Below, in pieces: positions 1 through 5,417 of a stretch of DNA of 5,417 bases. The notes below the pieces were generated by a model. That model did no database searches, had not been told where the DNA came from, and worked only from the letters and a program-made list of their open reading frames with translations. Within the stretch, counting starts at the first letter, position 1, and every line of letters starts with the position of its first letter. The translations under genes and the position numbers were made by a program. The DNA comes from JAWLDB01 sp041686915. GTDB lineage: Bacteria > Bacillota > UBA994 > UBA5500. The DNA lies in assembly GCA_041686915.1 (NCBI GenBank), contig JAWLDB010000181.1, positions 1-5,417 on the forward strand. Direction: 5' to 3'.

Positions 1-2
1 CA

Positions 3-35
3 AGTGTGATGAGGGATAAGGGGGAGTTGCGATGA
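3..35 (+). CDS. Possible 3' end of an upstream gene (ATGA overlap)
   Basis: The reading frame beginning at base 3 is open to a TGA at 33-35, which overlaps the ATG of the next gene as ATGA. Read this way, the upstream protein would end in ...SVMRDKGELR. ATGA overlaps are common between translationally coupled genes in operons. The other two frames stop at 7-9 and 17-19, so an upstream gene could equally end there. With only 31 bases visible before the first certain gene, no product can be named and the call is tentative. Confidence 0.25.
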   Translation, partial: SVMRDKGELR

Positions 36-976
36 ACATTGAGCAACAGCTAAGGTCGGACTACTTGCTTGGCGAAATCACCGAAATAAGGGATATGTCG
101 ACAAGCGCCAACTGCTACCTGATTGTGACCGATAGCGGCAGTTTTGTGTTTAAGCACGCGGGCCGGCTTGACTTTGTGCGAGCATATGAAAAGGCTGCGC
201 TAGAGCTGCGAAAGCAAGGCCTGCTTGCAGCCCGCTTGTGCAGGACCAAAGAGGGGAGCCTGCTGACGGAGCAGGGCTTCTCGCTTGCCGAGTACATCCC
301 CGGGGCAGCACCGGAGTCGTTCACCGATAGTGAGTTTCGAGAGGCCGTGTTGTACATACGGAGGTTTAATCGGGCACTAAGAGGTGTACCATTCGGTTCT
401 GCTGAGCTGCAGTCAATTAATGTGTGGGACAAGGTGAAATCAACTGATTTCCTCTGCGATAATATCACTAACGTGCTGGCCAGCTGCGACTTCAACCCAT
501 GTGACAGGCAGCTCTTGAGCGATGCAGGCAGACTGTTGGTGGAGAACCGTAACTTCCTACAAGGTAATCGGAGGCAACTAATTCATACTGATCTCGGCCC
601 GGGCAATATCATTTTTGCTAACGGCAAGGTCAAGGCAATCATAGACTTCACGCCCGAGTATGAGAATGAACTCTACTCGCTGGCGCAGTTCCTGTTTTGG
701 ACCTGCCTGTGGAATTGTGATGCGCCGACTGCGGTGCAGAAGATAGGCTCGGCAATCGAGGCTTACTGCGAGGCAGATAATCAGCCGGATGCAGGCTGTG
801 CAAAGCACCTGTTCATCTATCTGCTAAAAGCCTGCCTGTTTCGCACCTTCGGGCCTGTTCTTAACATGCTAGAGCAAGGAAAGGTGGACACAAACCGGGT
901 GGCCAGTAGGGTGCAAGCTATCAAAACCTTGTTTGAGATTGAGGTGATAGTGTGGAATCAACTAAGGAAATGCTAG
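32..976 (+). CDS. APH-fold phosphotransferase family protein (substrate unknown)
   Basis: This 314-residue protein has the layout of the APH/choline kinase/homoserine kinase type II superfamily (Pfam APH), cytoplasmic ATP-dependent kinases of small molecules. The N-lobe has a likely ATP-binding lysine at K41 (FVFKH). The catalytic loop is IHTDLGPGN, with H185, D187 as probable catalytic base and N192 as metal ligand. IIDFTPEY follows, with D205 as the second metal ligand (the DFG equivalent). T186 replaces the glycine usual in HGD. The ATG at 32 follows a good Shine-Dalgarno site (AAGGGGGAG, 18-26). The stop lies inside the start of the aminoglycoside-kinase-like gene, so the two are surely co-transcribed and probably coupled. 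The two proteins share only the superfamily motifs and do not look like a recent duplication. The substrate cannot be read from sequence: aminoglycosides, amino alcohols, sugars or spore-coat-related roles are all possible. Confidence 0.85.
   Translation: MNIEQQLRSDYLLGEITEIRDMSTSANCYLIVTDSGSFVFKHAGRLDFVRAYEKAALELRKQGLLAARLCRTKEGSLLTEQGFSLAEYIPGAAPESFTDSEFREAVLYIRRFNRALRGVPFGSAELQSINVWDKVKSTDFLCDNITNVLASCDFNPCDRQLLSDAGRLLVENRNFLQGNRRQLIHTDLGPGNIIFANGKVKAIIDFTPEYENELYSLAQFLFWTCLWNCDAPTAVQKIGSAIEAYCEADNQPDAGCAKHLFIYLLKACLFRTFGPVLNMLEQGKVDTNRVASRVQAIKTLFEIEVIVWNQLRKC
941..947 (+). promoter_or_regulatory. Shine-Dalgarno site for the APH(3') gene, inside the preceding gene
   Basis: GAGGTGA lies four bases before the GTG at 952 and closely matches the anti-Shine-Dalgarno core (AGGAGGTGA). 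It supports the GTG start over the internal ATG at codon 7, which has no comparable site. It sits in the last codons of the upstream kinase, the arrangement expected for translational coupling. Confidence 0.7.
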
Positions 977-1773
977 CGTTTCTACCGCAAGACCTGCAAG
1001 AAATGCTAGGGGCGTGGCGATTTGAAGCCAATACCATCGGGTGCTCCAGCTCCCATGTATACAGGGTAAGCAGTCCTGCAAGCGGGGAGGCAGCGTACTT
1101 GAAGGTTCAACCGGCTACGGAGGACGATATGCGAAGCGAAAGGGATGCGTTACTTTGGCTGCAGGGGCGCCTGCCAGTACCTCGCGTGCTTCATTACAGT
1201 CAAGACGGTGAGATGCAGTACATGCTAATCTCAGAAGTCCAGGGGTTGATGGCAGCCGATGAGCAATTCCTTGCCAGTGACCTGCAGTCGGCTCAGCGCA
1301 TGGCTCGGTTGCTCGCCAGGGGGCTGAAAATGGTACATTCTGTTGATGTGACTGACTGTCCGCTGCGACGCCCCTTGGGCTTGGTGCTGGCAGAAGCCCA
1401 GATGCGTGTGGAACTGGGTCTGATCGATACAGACGACCTACAGCCTGAAAACCGCGGACGGTCTGCCCAAAACATTCTAGAGCAGTTGATTAACACGCGT
1501 CCACCAGTGGACGATCTGGTCTTCACCCATGGCGACTACTGCCTGCCCAACATCATTCTGCAGGGCGATGCAGTAAGCGGCTTTGTTGATTTGGGGCGAG
1601 CGGGAGTGGCCGATCGCTACGTAGATATTGCTTTAGCAGTGCGCAGCCTGAGGTACAATCTCGGCTTAGAATACGGCACGGAACTGGCCTGGTTGTTCCT
1701 GAAGGAATATGGATTGGAACAGGTAGACGAAGCAAAGATCTCCTACTACATTCTGCTTGACGAACTGTTCTAG
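952..1773 (+). CDS. APH(3')-family aminoglycoside O-phosphotransferase
   Basis: The family transfers the gamma-phosphate of ATP to the 3'-hydroxyl of kanamycin/neomycin-type aminoglycosides in the cytoplasm. At 273 residues it has the family's usual length. Visible hallmarks are YLKV with K51 (ATP-binding lysine), E63 (helix-C glutamate), LPVPRVLH in the hinge approach, HSVDVTDCP, the catalytic loop FTHGDYCLPN (D195 catalytic, N200 metal ligand), and GFVDLGRAGVADRYVDIAL (D213 metal ligand). The protein ends in YYILLDELF. The same C-terminus is known in APH(3')-IIIa, whose final D-E-x-F residues and terminal carboxylate contact the drug. The start is GTG at 952, overlapping the previous gene by 25 bases. 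From memory it is clearly diverged from the clinical types. No transposon or integron sequence surrounds it, so it looks like an intrinsic chromosomal gene. The family is near certain; the drug spectrum and native role are not known. Confidence 0.93.
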   Translation: MESTKEMLAFLPQDLQEMLGAWRFEANTIGCSSSHVYRVSSPASGEAAYLKVQPATEDDMRSERDALLWLQGRLPVPRVLHYSQDGEMQYMLISEVQGLMAADEQFLASDLQSAQRMARLLARGLKMVHSVDVTDCPLRRPLGLVLAEAQMRVELGLIDTDDLQPENRGRSAQNILEQLINTRPPVDDLVFTHGDYCLPNIILQGDAVSGFVDLGRAGVADRYVDIALAVRSLRYNLGLEYGTELAWLFLKEYGLEQVDEAKISYYILLDELF

Positions 1774-1799
1774 GTATTATGAAAGATGCAGTGCATAGT

Positions 1800-1807
1800 G
1801 GGGAGGG
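1800..1807 (+). promoter_or_regulatory. Shine-Dalgarno site that points to a CTG start
   Basis: GGGGAGGG contains a perfect GGAGG core at 1802-1806. It is followed, after GTTTGTC, by a CTG at 1814 in the protease reading frame, which is ideal spacing. No ATG, GTG or TTG in that frame lies between this site and 1910. The GTG at 1910 has no purine-rich site in front of it (bases before it read TCAAGACC). Confidence 0.6.
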
Positions 1808-1813
1808 TTTGTC

Positions 1814-2473
1814 CTGAGGGAAAGATACATTTTCGTCAGCAGTCTGCTGGCGTGCACAATTCTATACTACCTGGAGCAGGTAGTCGCCGTCGATTATGCT
1901 GTCAAGACCGTGTCCAAGGTCTTGTTGTTCACACTGGTCCCCTGGTATTACTACCACTTTACTAGCGCTATAAGGGCAGGCAGGCGCAAAGATAAAGGTT
2001 CCGTGAAAGTCGGGGTGCTGTTTGGCGTCATCGCCTTTGCGGTTATCCTGTTAACTTATTACTTCGCCCAAGACATGCTTGATCTACAGGGAATCGTGCA
2101 GGAACTCACTGGTAAATCCGGTATAACCCCCGCAAATTTCCTGTTGGTAGGGCTATACATCACCTTTGGCAACTCTTTTCTGGAGGAGTTCTTCTTCAGA
2201 GGTTTCGTCTTCCTGTCGTTATACAGGCGGGGGAAGAAAGTCGCTGCATACCTGTTTTCTGCAGGGCTTTTTGGACTCTATCATATTGCCATCTTCCAAA
2301 CCTGGTTTAATCCGTGGCTAATTGGCCTGGCATTGTTTGGCTTGGTCGGTGTGGGCTTAGTCTTCAACTGGCTCAATACCAAGCCTGGAGGTTTCTTGAA
2401 CTCCTGGGTGACGCATATTCTGGCAGACATCGCCATCATCTTGATTGGCATGCGTCTGTTTGGGATGATCTAA
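1814..2473 (+). CDS. CPBP-family intramembrane metalloprotease (probable CTG start)
   Basis: This is a multi-pass membrane protein of the CPBP (CAAX protease/bacteriocin-processing, Abi) family, glutamic-type or metal-dependent intramembrane endopeptidases related to Rce1. From CTG it has 219 residues. The motifs are LEEFFFRGF (E124, E125, R129), LFGLYH (H157) and WVTHILAD (H201, D205, where Asn is more usual). Hydrophobic segments are seen at roughly residues 5-20, 35-48, 65-84, 107-120, 140-155, 170-185 and 200-217. The frame is open from 1799, and the upstream segment (LREKYIF-like, then a hydrophobic stretch) reads as a real first membrane helix. The first conventional start, GTG at 1910, would delete it and has no ribosome site. 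ATT at 1829 is a weaker alternative. The gene lies 40 bases after the APH(3') gene and ends before a terminator. Substrate unknown; family members act in protein processing, peptide export, bacteriocin immunity or membrane stress. Confidence 0.85.
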   Translation: MRERYIFVSSLLACTILYYLEQVVAVDYAVKTVSKVLLFTLVPWYYYHFTSAIRAGRRKDKGSVKVGVLFGVIAFAVILLTYYFAQDMLDLQGIVQELTGKSGITPANFLLVGLYITFGNSFLEEFFFRGFVFLSLYRRGKKVAAYLFSAGLFGLYHIAIFQTWFNPWLIGLALFGLVGVGLVFNWLNTKPGGFLNSWVTHILADIAIILIGMRLFGMI

Positions 2474-2500
2474 GTTTTCAACACTCCATAAGTCAGTAAT

Positions 2501-2530
2501 GGGGCAGCCGGAGAGGCTGCCTCTTTGCGT
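2501..2530 (+). terminator. Rho-independent terminator of the kinase/protease unit
   Basis: GGCAGCC at 2503-2509 pairs with GGCTGCC at 2515-2521 around a five-base loop (GGAGA). A G-T and a G-C pair extend the stem to nine pairs (2501-2509 with 2515-2523). It is followed by an interrupted T-rich run (TTTGCGTTTCTTC). It starts 28 bases after the protease stop codon and separates this unit from the Mur ligase gene. Confidence 0.8.
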
Positions 2531-2543
2531 TTCTTCTACCAGG

Positions 2544-2573
2544 TTAACCATATTGCATAGTCTTGCATATTAT
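2544..2573 (+). promoter_or_regulatory. Candidate sigma-A-type promoter for the Mur ligase gene
   Basis: TATTAT at 2568-2573 is one mismatch from the TATAAT consensus. TTAACC at 2544-2549 matches four of six bases of TTGACA, with an 18-base spacer. Placed between the preceding terminator and the gene start at 2621, it would give a leader of roughly 40 bases. The spacer contains TTGCATA twice (2553-2559 and 2563-2569), exactly ten bases apart, which could be an operator. This is a reading of pattern only. Confidence 0.4.
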
Positions 2574-2607
2574 GGTGCAGACATTTGCTGTCATCAGAGC
2601 AAAGTAT

Positions 2608-2614
2608 AGGGGGG
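2608..2614 (+). promoter_or_regulatory. Shine-Dalgarno site fixing the GTG start of the Mur ligase gene
   Basis: AGGGGGG ends six bases before the GTG at 2621. The frame is open further up to a TTG at 2585, but that codon has no ribosome site, and starting there would add only 12 residues of unremarkable sequence (MLSSEQSIGGIS). The GTG at 2621 is therefore the better start. Confidence 0.7.
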
Positions 2615-2620
2615 ATTTCA

Positions 2621-3790
2621 GTGGCCGATGAGAAACGCAAAGTCAGCGTAAGGACAATCCGTGCGTTCCTGCTCAGGCGGCGCATACCCATAATCGGTAT
2701 TACGGGGACAAGCGGCAAGACAACGACCAAGGAGATGGTGACCAGCATTCTGCGCGGGCGTTACAACAGGGTATTAAAGACGCTGGGCAACGCCAATAAG
2801 CGGGAACATACGAAGGAACTCTTGGAGGAGAGACTAGGATCCGGTGTTAGAGCGTTGGTCTTGGAGATGGGCATGGATGGACGAGGTCAGATTGCTGCGC
2901 ATTGCCGACTAACACCGCCAAACATTGGGGTAATCACCAACGTCAACCGAGGACATGTTGGTAAATGCGGTGGGTTCTTGGGTGTGGTCAAAGCGAAGAA
3001 TGAGTTGGTCTACGGCATGCGCAGGCGAGGCGTGGTAATCCTGAACACGGATGACGAAGGCACCAAATTGCTTAATCTAAGCCGGTTCCTGGGCCGGATA
3101 GTTTGGTTCGGGCGAGCCGAGAATGCCGATGTACGGTTGCTTAACTCTGAACGCCATGGGTTGGGGTTCAAGTTCACAGTCTTTGTCGAGGGACGCGAGC
3201 GGCAGTTTTACATACGTACGCTTGGGGAACACAACATATACAACGCTCTTGCAGCGATTGCTGTGGGGCGTGTACTGCGCATCTCCTGGAGTCGCATCAG
3301 GAGGGGCTTGCGCTTGTTTAGAAGAGCCCCTGGTCGCCTAGCGTTGCGCCGGGGAGTGAAAGGTAGCTACGTGATCGACGACACCTTCAATGCTAACCCG
3401 TTGTCCGTAAAGGCCGGACTGAAAGCTCTGGATGAGTCAAGCCAGGGAAGAAAGACGATTGCAGTGTTAGGACTGATGGGTGAGCAGGGGCGCAGGCGGG
3501 GAGCGGTCCATAGACAGGTAGGCGAGGAAGCAGCGCGCCTGAACATAGATGAGTTGGTGACTGTAGGCGGGCGTGTGCCTAAAGCAATAGCAGACGGGGC
3601 AATCAAGGCAGGCATGCCTAAGGAGCGCACAAGGTCCTTTCGTACACGGTCGGCCGCTATCCGCTACTTGCGTAGCCGGTTGGGTTCTGACTGCGTTGCA
3701 CTGGTTAAGGGGTCTCATTCCACCAAACTCTACCGGGTCGCACGAGCGTTGGTGCGTAGAACAAGGAAGCGCCGGGGTAGCAGGAGATAA
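2621..3790 (+). CDS. MurF-like Mur ligase lacking the N-terminal substrate domain
   Basis: Mur ligases join an amino acid or peptide to a carboxylate using ATP; MurF adds D-Ala-D-Ala to UDP-MurNAc-tripeptide in the cytoplasm. From GTG 2621 the protein has 389 residues, against about 450 for MurF. The central ATPase domain is present: P-loop GTSGKTTTK (29-37), VLEMGM (80-85), TPPNIGVITNV, H112, and VVKAKNEL with the likely carbamylated lysine at K126. LGEHNIYNALAAIAVG (201-216) and VIDDTFNANPLSVKAGL (251-267) mark the domain junction and C-terminal ligase domain, followed by AVLGLMGEQG, HRQVG and ALVKGSHSTKL (360-370). The protein begins almost directly at the P-loop, so the UDP-binding N-terminal domain is missing. 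It is unusually basic: by eye about 61 arginines (roughly 16%), ending TRKRRGSRR. The gene stands alone between two terminators. Short MurF-like proteins of this kind occur in Firmicutes with unclear substrates, so I do not call it murF. Confidence 0.85.
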   Translation: MADEKRKVSVRTIRAFLLRRRIPIIGITGTSGKTTTKEMVTSILRGRYNRVLKTLGNANKREHTKELLEERLGSGVRALVLEMGMDGRGQIAAHCRLTPPNIGVITNVNRGHVGKCGGFLGVVKAKNELVYGMRRRGVVILNTDDEGTKLLNLSRFLGRIVWFGRAENADVRLLNSERHGLGFKFTVFVEGRERQFYIRTLGEHNIYNALAAIAVGRVLRISWSRIRRGLRLFRRAPGRLALRRGVKGSYVIDDTFNANPLSVKAGLKALDESSQGRKTIAVLGLMGEQGRRRGAVHRQVGEEAARLNIDELVTVGGRVPKAIADGAIKAGMPKERTRSFRTRSAAIRYLRSRLGSDCVALVKGSHSTKLYRVARALVRRTRKRRGSRR

Positions 3791-3803
3791 ATCCTATACA
3801 TAA

Positions 3804-3850
3804 ATAGCCCCTTGCTATGTCTTGACAGCAAAGACGTAACAAGGGGCTAT
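3804..3850. terminator. Two-tier hairpin between convergent genes, probable bidirectional terminator
   Basis: ATAGCCCCTTG (3804-3814) and CAAGGGGCTAT (3840-3850) form a perfect 11-base inverted repeat. Inside, ATGTCTT (3817-3823) can pair with AAGACGT (3831-3837) around GACAGCA, giving a second stem of seven pairs with one G-T pair. It lies 13 bases after the Mur ligase stop and 26 bases after the helicase stop on the other strand. T-runs are short on both sides (GATTCTT to the right, TTTATG on the reverse strand to the left), so termination efficiency is uncertain. Confidence 0.7.
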
Positions 3851-3876
3851 GATTCTTGGCAGAAGAGATGTGGCGG

Positions 3877-5417
3877 TCAGCTTAATACCTTGTTGGCGAG
3901 CTGAGCTAGCTCAGACAAGTTATTGGAGACAGATACACCCTTTGGTATTGCCTGCAGTATTTGTGTATGTATGTCAGTACCAGCCCGGCCATCCAAGATG
4001 CTAATCAGACCCCGGTCATCAGCTGTGCGTATCAGCCTGCCAAAGCCCTGGCGCAGCTTGATCAGCATGCTGGGAAGGTCAATTGCCAGGAACGGATCAA
4101 GGCCATTCTCTTTAGCCTCTCGCCTGCGCGCCTCAATCAGCGGGTCATGATGTGGGAAAGGCAGGGTGACTATCATCACCTGTGAAAGGGCTTCTCCCGG
4201 AACATCCACCCCTTCCCAAAGGTCACTGCCAATCAATACAGAGGATACATCTCTGCGGAACTCTTCCACCAACTGAGCTCGGTCGGCGTCTCCTTGCCAG
4301 AGCAGTCGGTAGGACAGTTTGCGTGTTCCCAATGCACGGCGCAGGCGTTCCACCTCAGGCGTCGAGTTGCAGAGAATGAGCGTTCTGCCGGCTGTAATGT
4401 TCAGCAGTTCTTCTATATGAGGCAGTGCTCGCTCCAGGTGCTCTTCTCCATCCTGCAAATCTTCGCAGACATAGGCTGCTACTTGTTCGGCCAGGTCAAA
4501 GGGTACACCTACCTGTGCATGCAGAGCATTTTCAGTCCCAGTCACCTGCTCTATATAGGTGAAGTCTGCTCCAGTTGCCAATGTTGCGGATGTAAAGACG
4601 ACCGGCATACGGGTGACGAACAGTTCCTTGCGTAAGGCATGCGAGAACTCGCGGGGCAGTACCCAGGCTGACGCGTCCTGAGGCTCCCACCAGCTTACGC
4701 TGCGATCCTCACCTTGCAGCAGGAGCCTCAGTCCCTGCCGGAAGCTATCCAGTTGTTCCTGATAAGACGCCAGGGCCCATTCCCATGGTGTTCCTTCCTG
4801 CATGCTTTCCTCGATGACCAGTTCGTCCTGCAACGACTCAATACTCTGCTCCAGTGTCCGCGTCGCGCTCAGGAACTCACTGTTCGGTCTGACATGCATC
4901 CTTTCGGCCTGCTTGACGAGCTCAGCCGATGTCTTCAAGACATGGAAGAAAGCCTTGGCTGCCTGTTCTGTCTGACTAGCCTTCTGGGCTACAATCAACC
5001 TTTGATCATTAATATCGGTGATGCTGTCCAGGACTCCCTGTAGGCTGGATCTATTGAGTCGACGCCCCAAGGATTTGGCTAACGGTAGCTCGATCAGGTG
5101 CGCCTCGTCAAACACGACTGCTGAGTATGTAGGCAAATAGGTGAGCCTGCCCTGGAACTGCAGCTCATCTCTTAGCCAGAGGTCGCGAAAGAAGACCTCA
5201 TGTTCACAGATGATGAAGTCGCGCGCCTCGCGAAAGCCCTTGCGAGCCATAACCAGCCTGCAACCACCTCTCTGCTGGCAATGGTCACACTTCAGAGAGT
5301 CATCCCAGGCAACTTCCGCCCAGGCTACGTCGCTGACCTGGGGAATCTCTGAACGTTCTACCCGGGAGGAACGATCTGACCAGTTTTGAAGTAGCTGCTT
5401 CTCCTCTGATCTGGTGG
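3877..5417 (-). CDS. DinG/XPD-family Fe-S ATP-dependent DNA helicase, C-terminal part (5' end outside window)
   Basis: This is a superfamily 2 helicase of the DinG/YoaA/XPD group, which unwinds DNA 5' to 3' and helps resolve forks, R-loops or damage. About 512 codons are visible; the frame stays open to the window edge (first full codon 5415-5413), so the methionine at 5250 is internal. In visible numbering, C43, C46 and C52 (KCDHC, GGC) are Fe-S ligands; the usual fourth cysteine would lie upstream. VVFDEAHLIE at 100-109 is the DEAH box (motif II), followed by a long helical arch-like region, VFTSAT (motif III, 273-278), RTLILCNST (motif IV region), GSDLWEGVDVPG (motif V, 396-407) and RQGFGRLIRTADDRG (motif VI, 455-469, with arginine fingers). 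Walker A is outside the window. Whether the missing part carries an exonuclease domain, as in Bacillus DinG, cannot be told. The gene converges on the Mur ligase gene; no functional link is implied. dinG itself is not certain, since paralogues exist. Confidence 0.92.
   Translation of the reverse strand, partial: TRSEEKQLLQNWSDRSSRVERSEIPQVSDVAWAEVAWDDSLKCDHCQQRGGCRLVMARKGFREARDFIICEHEVFFRDLWLRDELQFQGRLTYLPTYSAVVFDEAHLIELPLAKSLGRRLNRSSLQGVLDSITDINDQRLIVAQKASQTEQAAKAFFHVLKTSAELVKQAERMHVRPNSEFLSATRTLEQSIESLQDELVIEESMQEGTPWEWALASYQEQLDSFRQGLRLLLQGEDRSVSWWEPQDASAWVLPREFSHALRKELFVTRMPVVFTSATLATGADFTYIEQVTGTENALHAQVGVPFDLAEQVAAYVCEDLQDGEEHLERALPHIEELLNITAGRTLILCNSTPEVERLRRALGTRKLSYRLLWQGDADRAQLVEEFRRDVSSVLIGSDLWEGVDVPGEALSQVMIVTLPFPHHDPLIEARRREAKENGLDPFLAIDLPSMLIKLRQGFGRLIRTADDRGLISILDGRAGTDIHTQILQAIPKGVSVSNNLSELAQLANKVLS

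Noticed and set aside
115..495. 126-codon - strand open frame opposite the first kinase
   Set aside because: It is antisense to the N-lobe of a clear kinase gene, its translation is low-complexity Ser/Arg-rich without domain features, and no ribosome site is visible.
952..1773. Resistance gene carried on an integron or transposon
   Set aside because: No transposase, integrase, terminal inverted repeat or attC-like site is visible within the window, and codon use and GC look like the neighbours.
1786..1796. Palindrome ATGCAGTGCAT between the APH(3') and protease genes
   Set aside because: Five-base arms with a single central base are too short to form a useful hairpin and are easily expected by chance.
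2314..2499. Out-of-frame + strand ORF inside the protease gene
   Set aside because: It overlaps the third conserved CPBP motif region in another frame, and its translation has no family resemblance.
4294..4635. 113-codon + strand open frame opposite the helicase gene
   Set aside because: It lies wholly antisense to the strongly supported helicase motifs, is cysteine-rich with no recognisable domain, and has no convincing ribosome site. The same applies to the other + strand frames between 3923 and 5389.
3877..5250. Complete helicase CDS starting at the methionine at 5250
   Set aside because: The frame continues upstream to the window edge and encodes the Fe-S cysteines at 5289-5260, so 5250 is an internal methionine.

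Overview
The window looks like chromosome from a bacterium of the Firmicutes/Clostridia type. The grounds are strong purine-rich Shine-Dalgarno sites (GGGGGAG, AGGGGGG), use of GTG starts, about 50% GC, and a MurF-like ligase of a kind I associate with spore-forming Firmicutes. That placement is inference. No phage, transposase, integrase, rRNA, tRNA or CRISPR sequence is visible.

Left half (1-2530, + strand): a compact three-gene unit. The first gene (32-976) encodes an APH-fold small-molecule kinase of unknown substrate. Its end overlaps the second gene (952-1773), which encodes a clear member of the APH(3') aminoglycoside 3'-phosphotransferase family, complete to the C-terminal LLDELF. After 40 bases comes a CPBP-family intramembrane protease. 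I place its start at an unusual CTG (1814), because the reading frame and a strong Shine-Dalgarno site extend 32 codons upstream of the first conventional start (GTG, 1910). A GC-rich hairpin at 2501-2523 closes the unit.

Middle (2531-3850, + strand): a short intergenic region with a plausible promoter and a TTGCATA direct repeat leads into a monocistronic gene (2621-3790). It encodes a MurF-like Mur ligase that lacks the N-terminal UDP-substrate domain and is strikingly arginine-rich. A long two-tier hairpin (3804-3850) lies between this gene and the convergent gene beyond it and probably terminates transcription from both sides.

Right (3877-5417, - strand): the C-terminal part of a DinG/XPD-type superfamily 2 helicase, running off the window edge. 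It shows three cysteines of the Fe-S cluster, the DEAH box, and motifs III, V and VI. The Walker A motif and true start lie outside the window.

I see no proven new system. The points most worth following are the aminoglycoside-kinase-like gene paired with a second kinase in a non-mobile setting, the non-canonical start of the protease gene, and the highly basic, domain-truncated Mur ligase.
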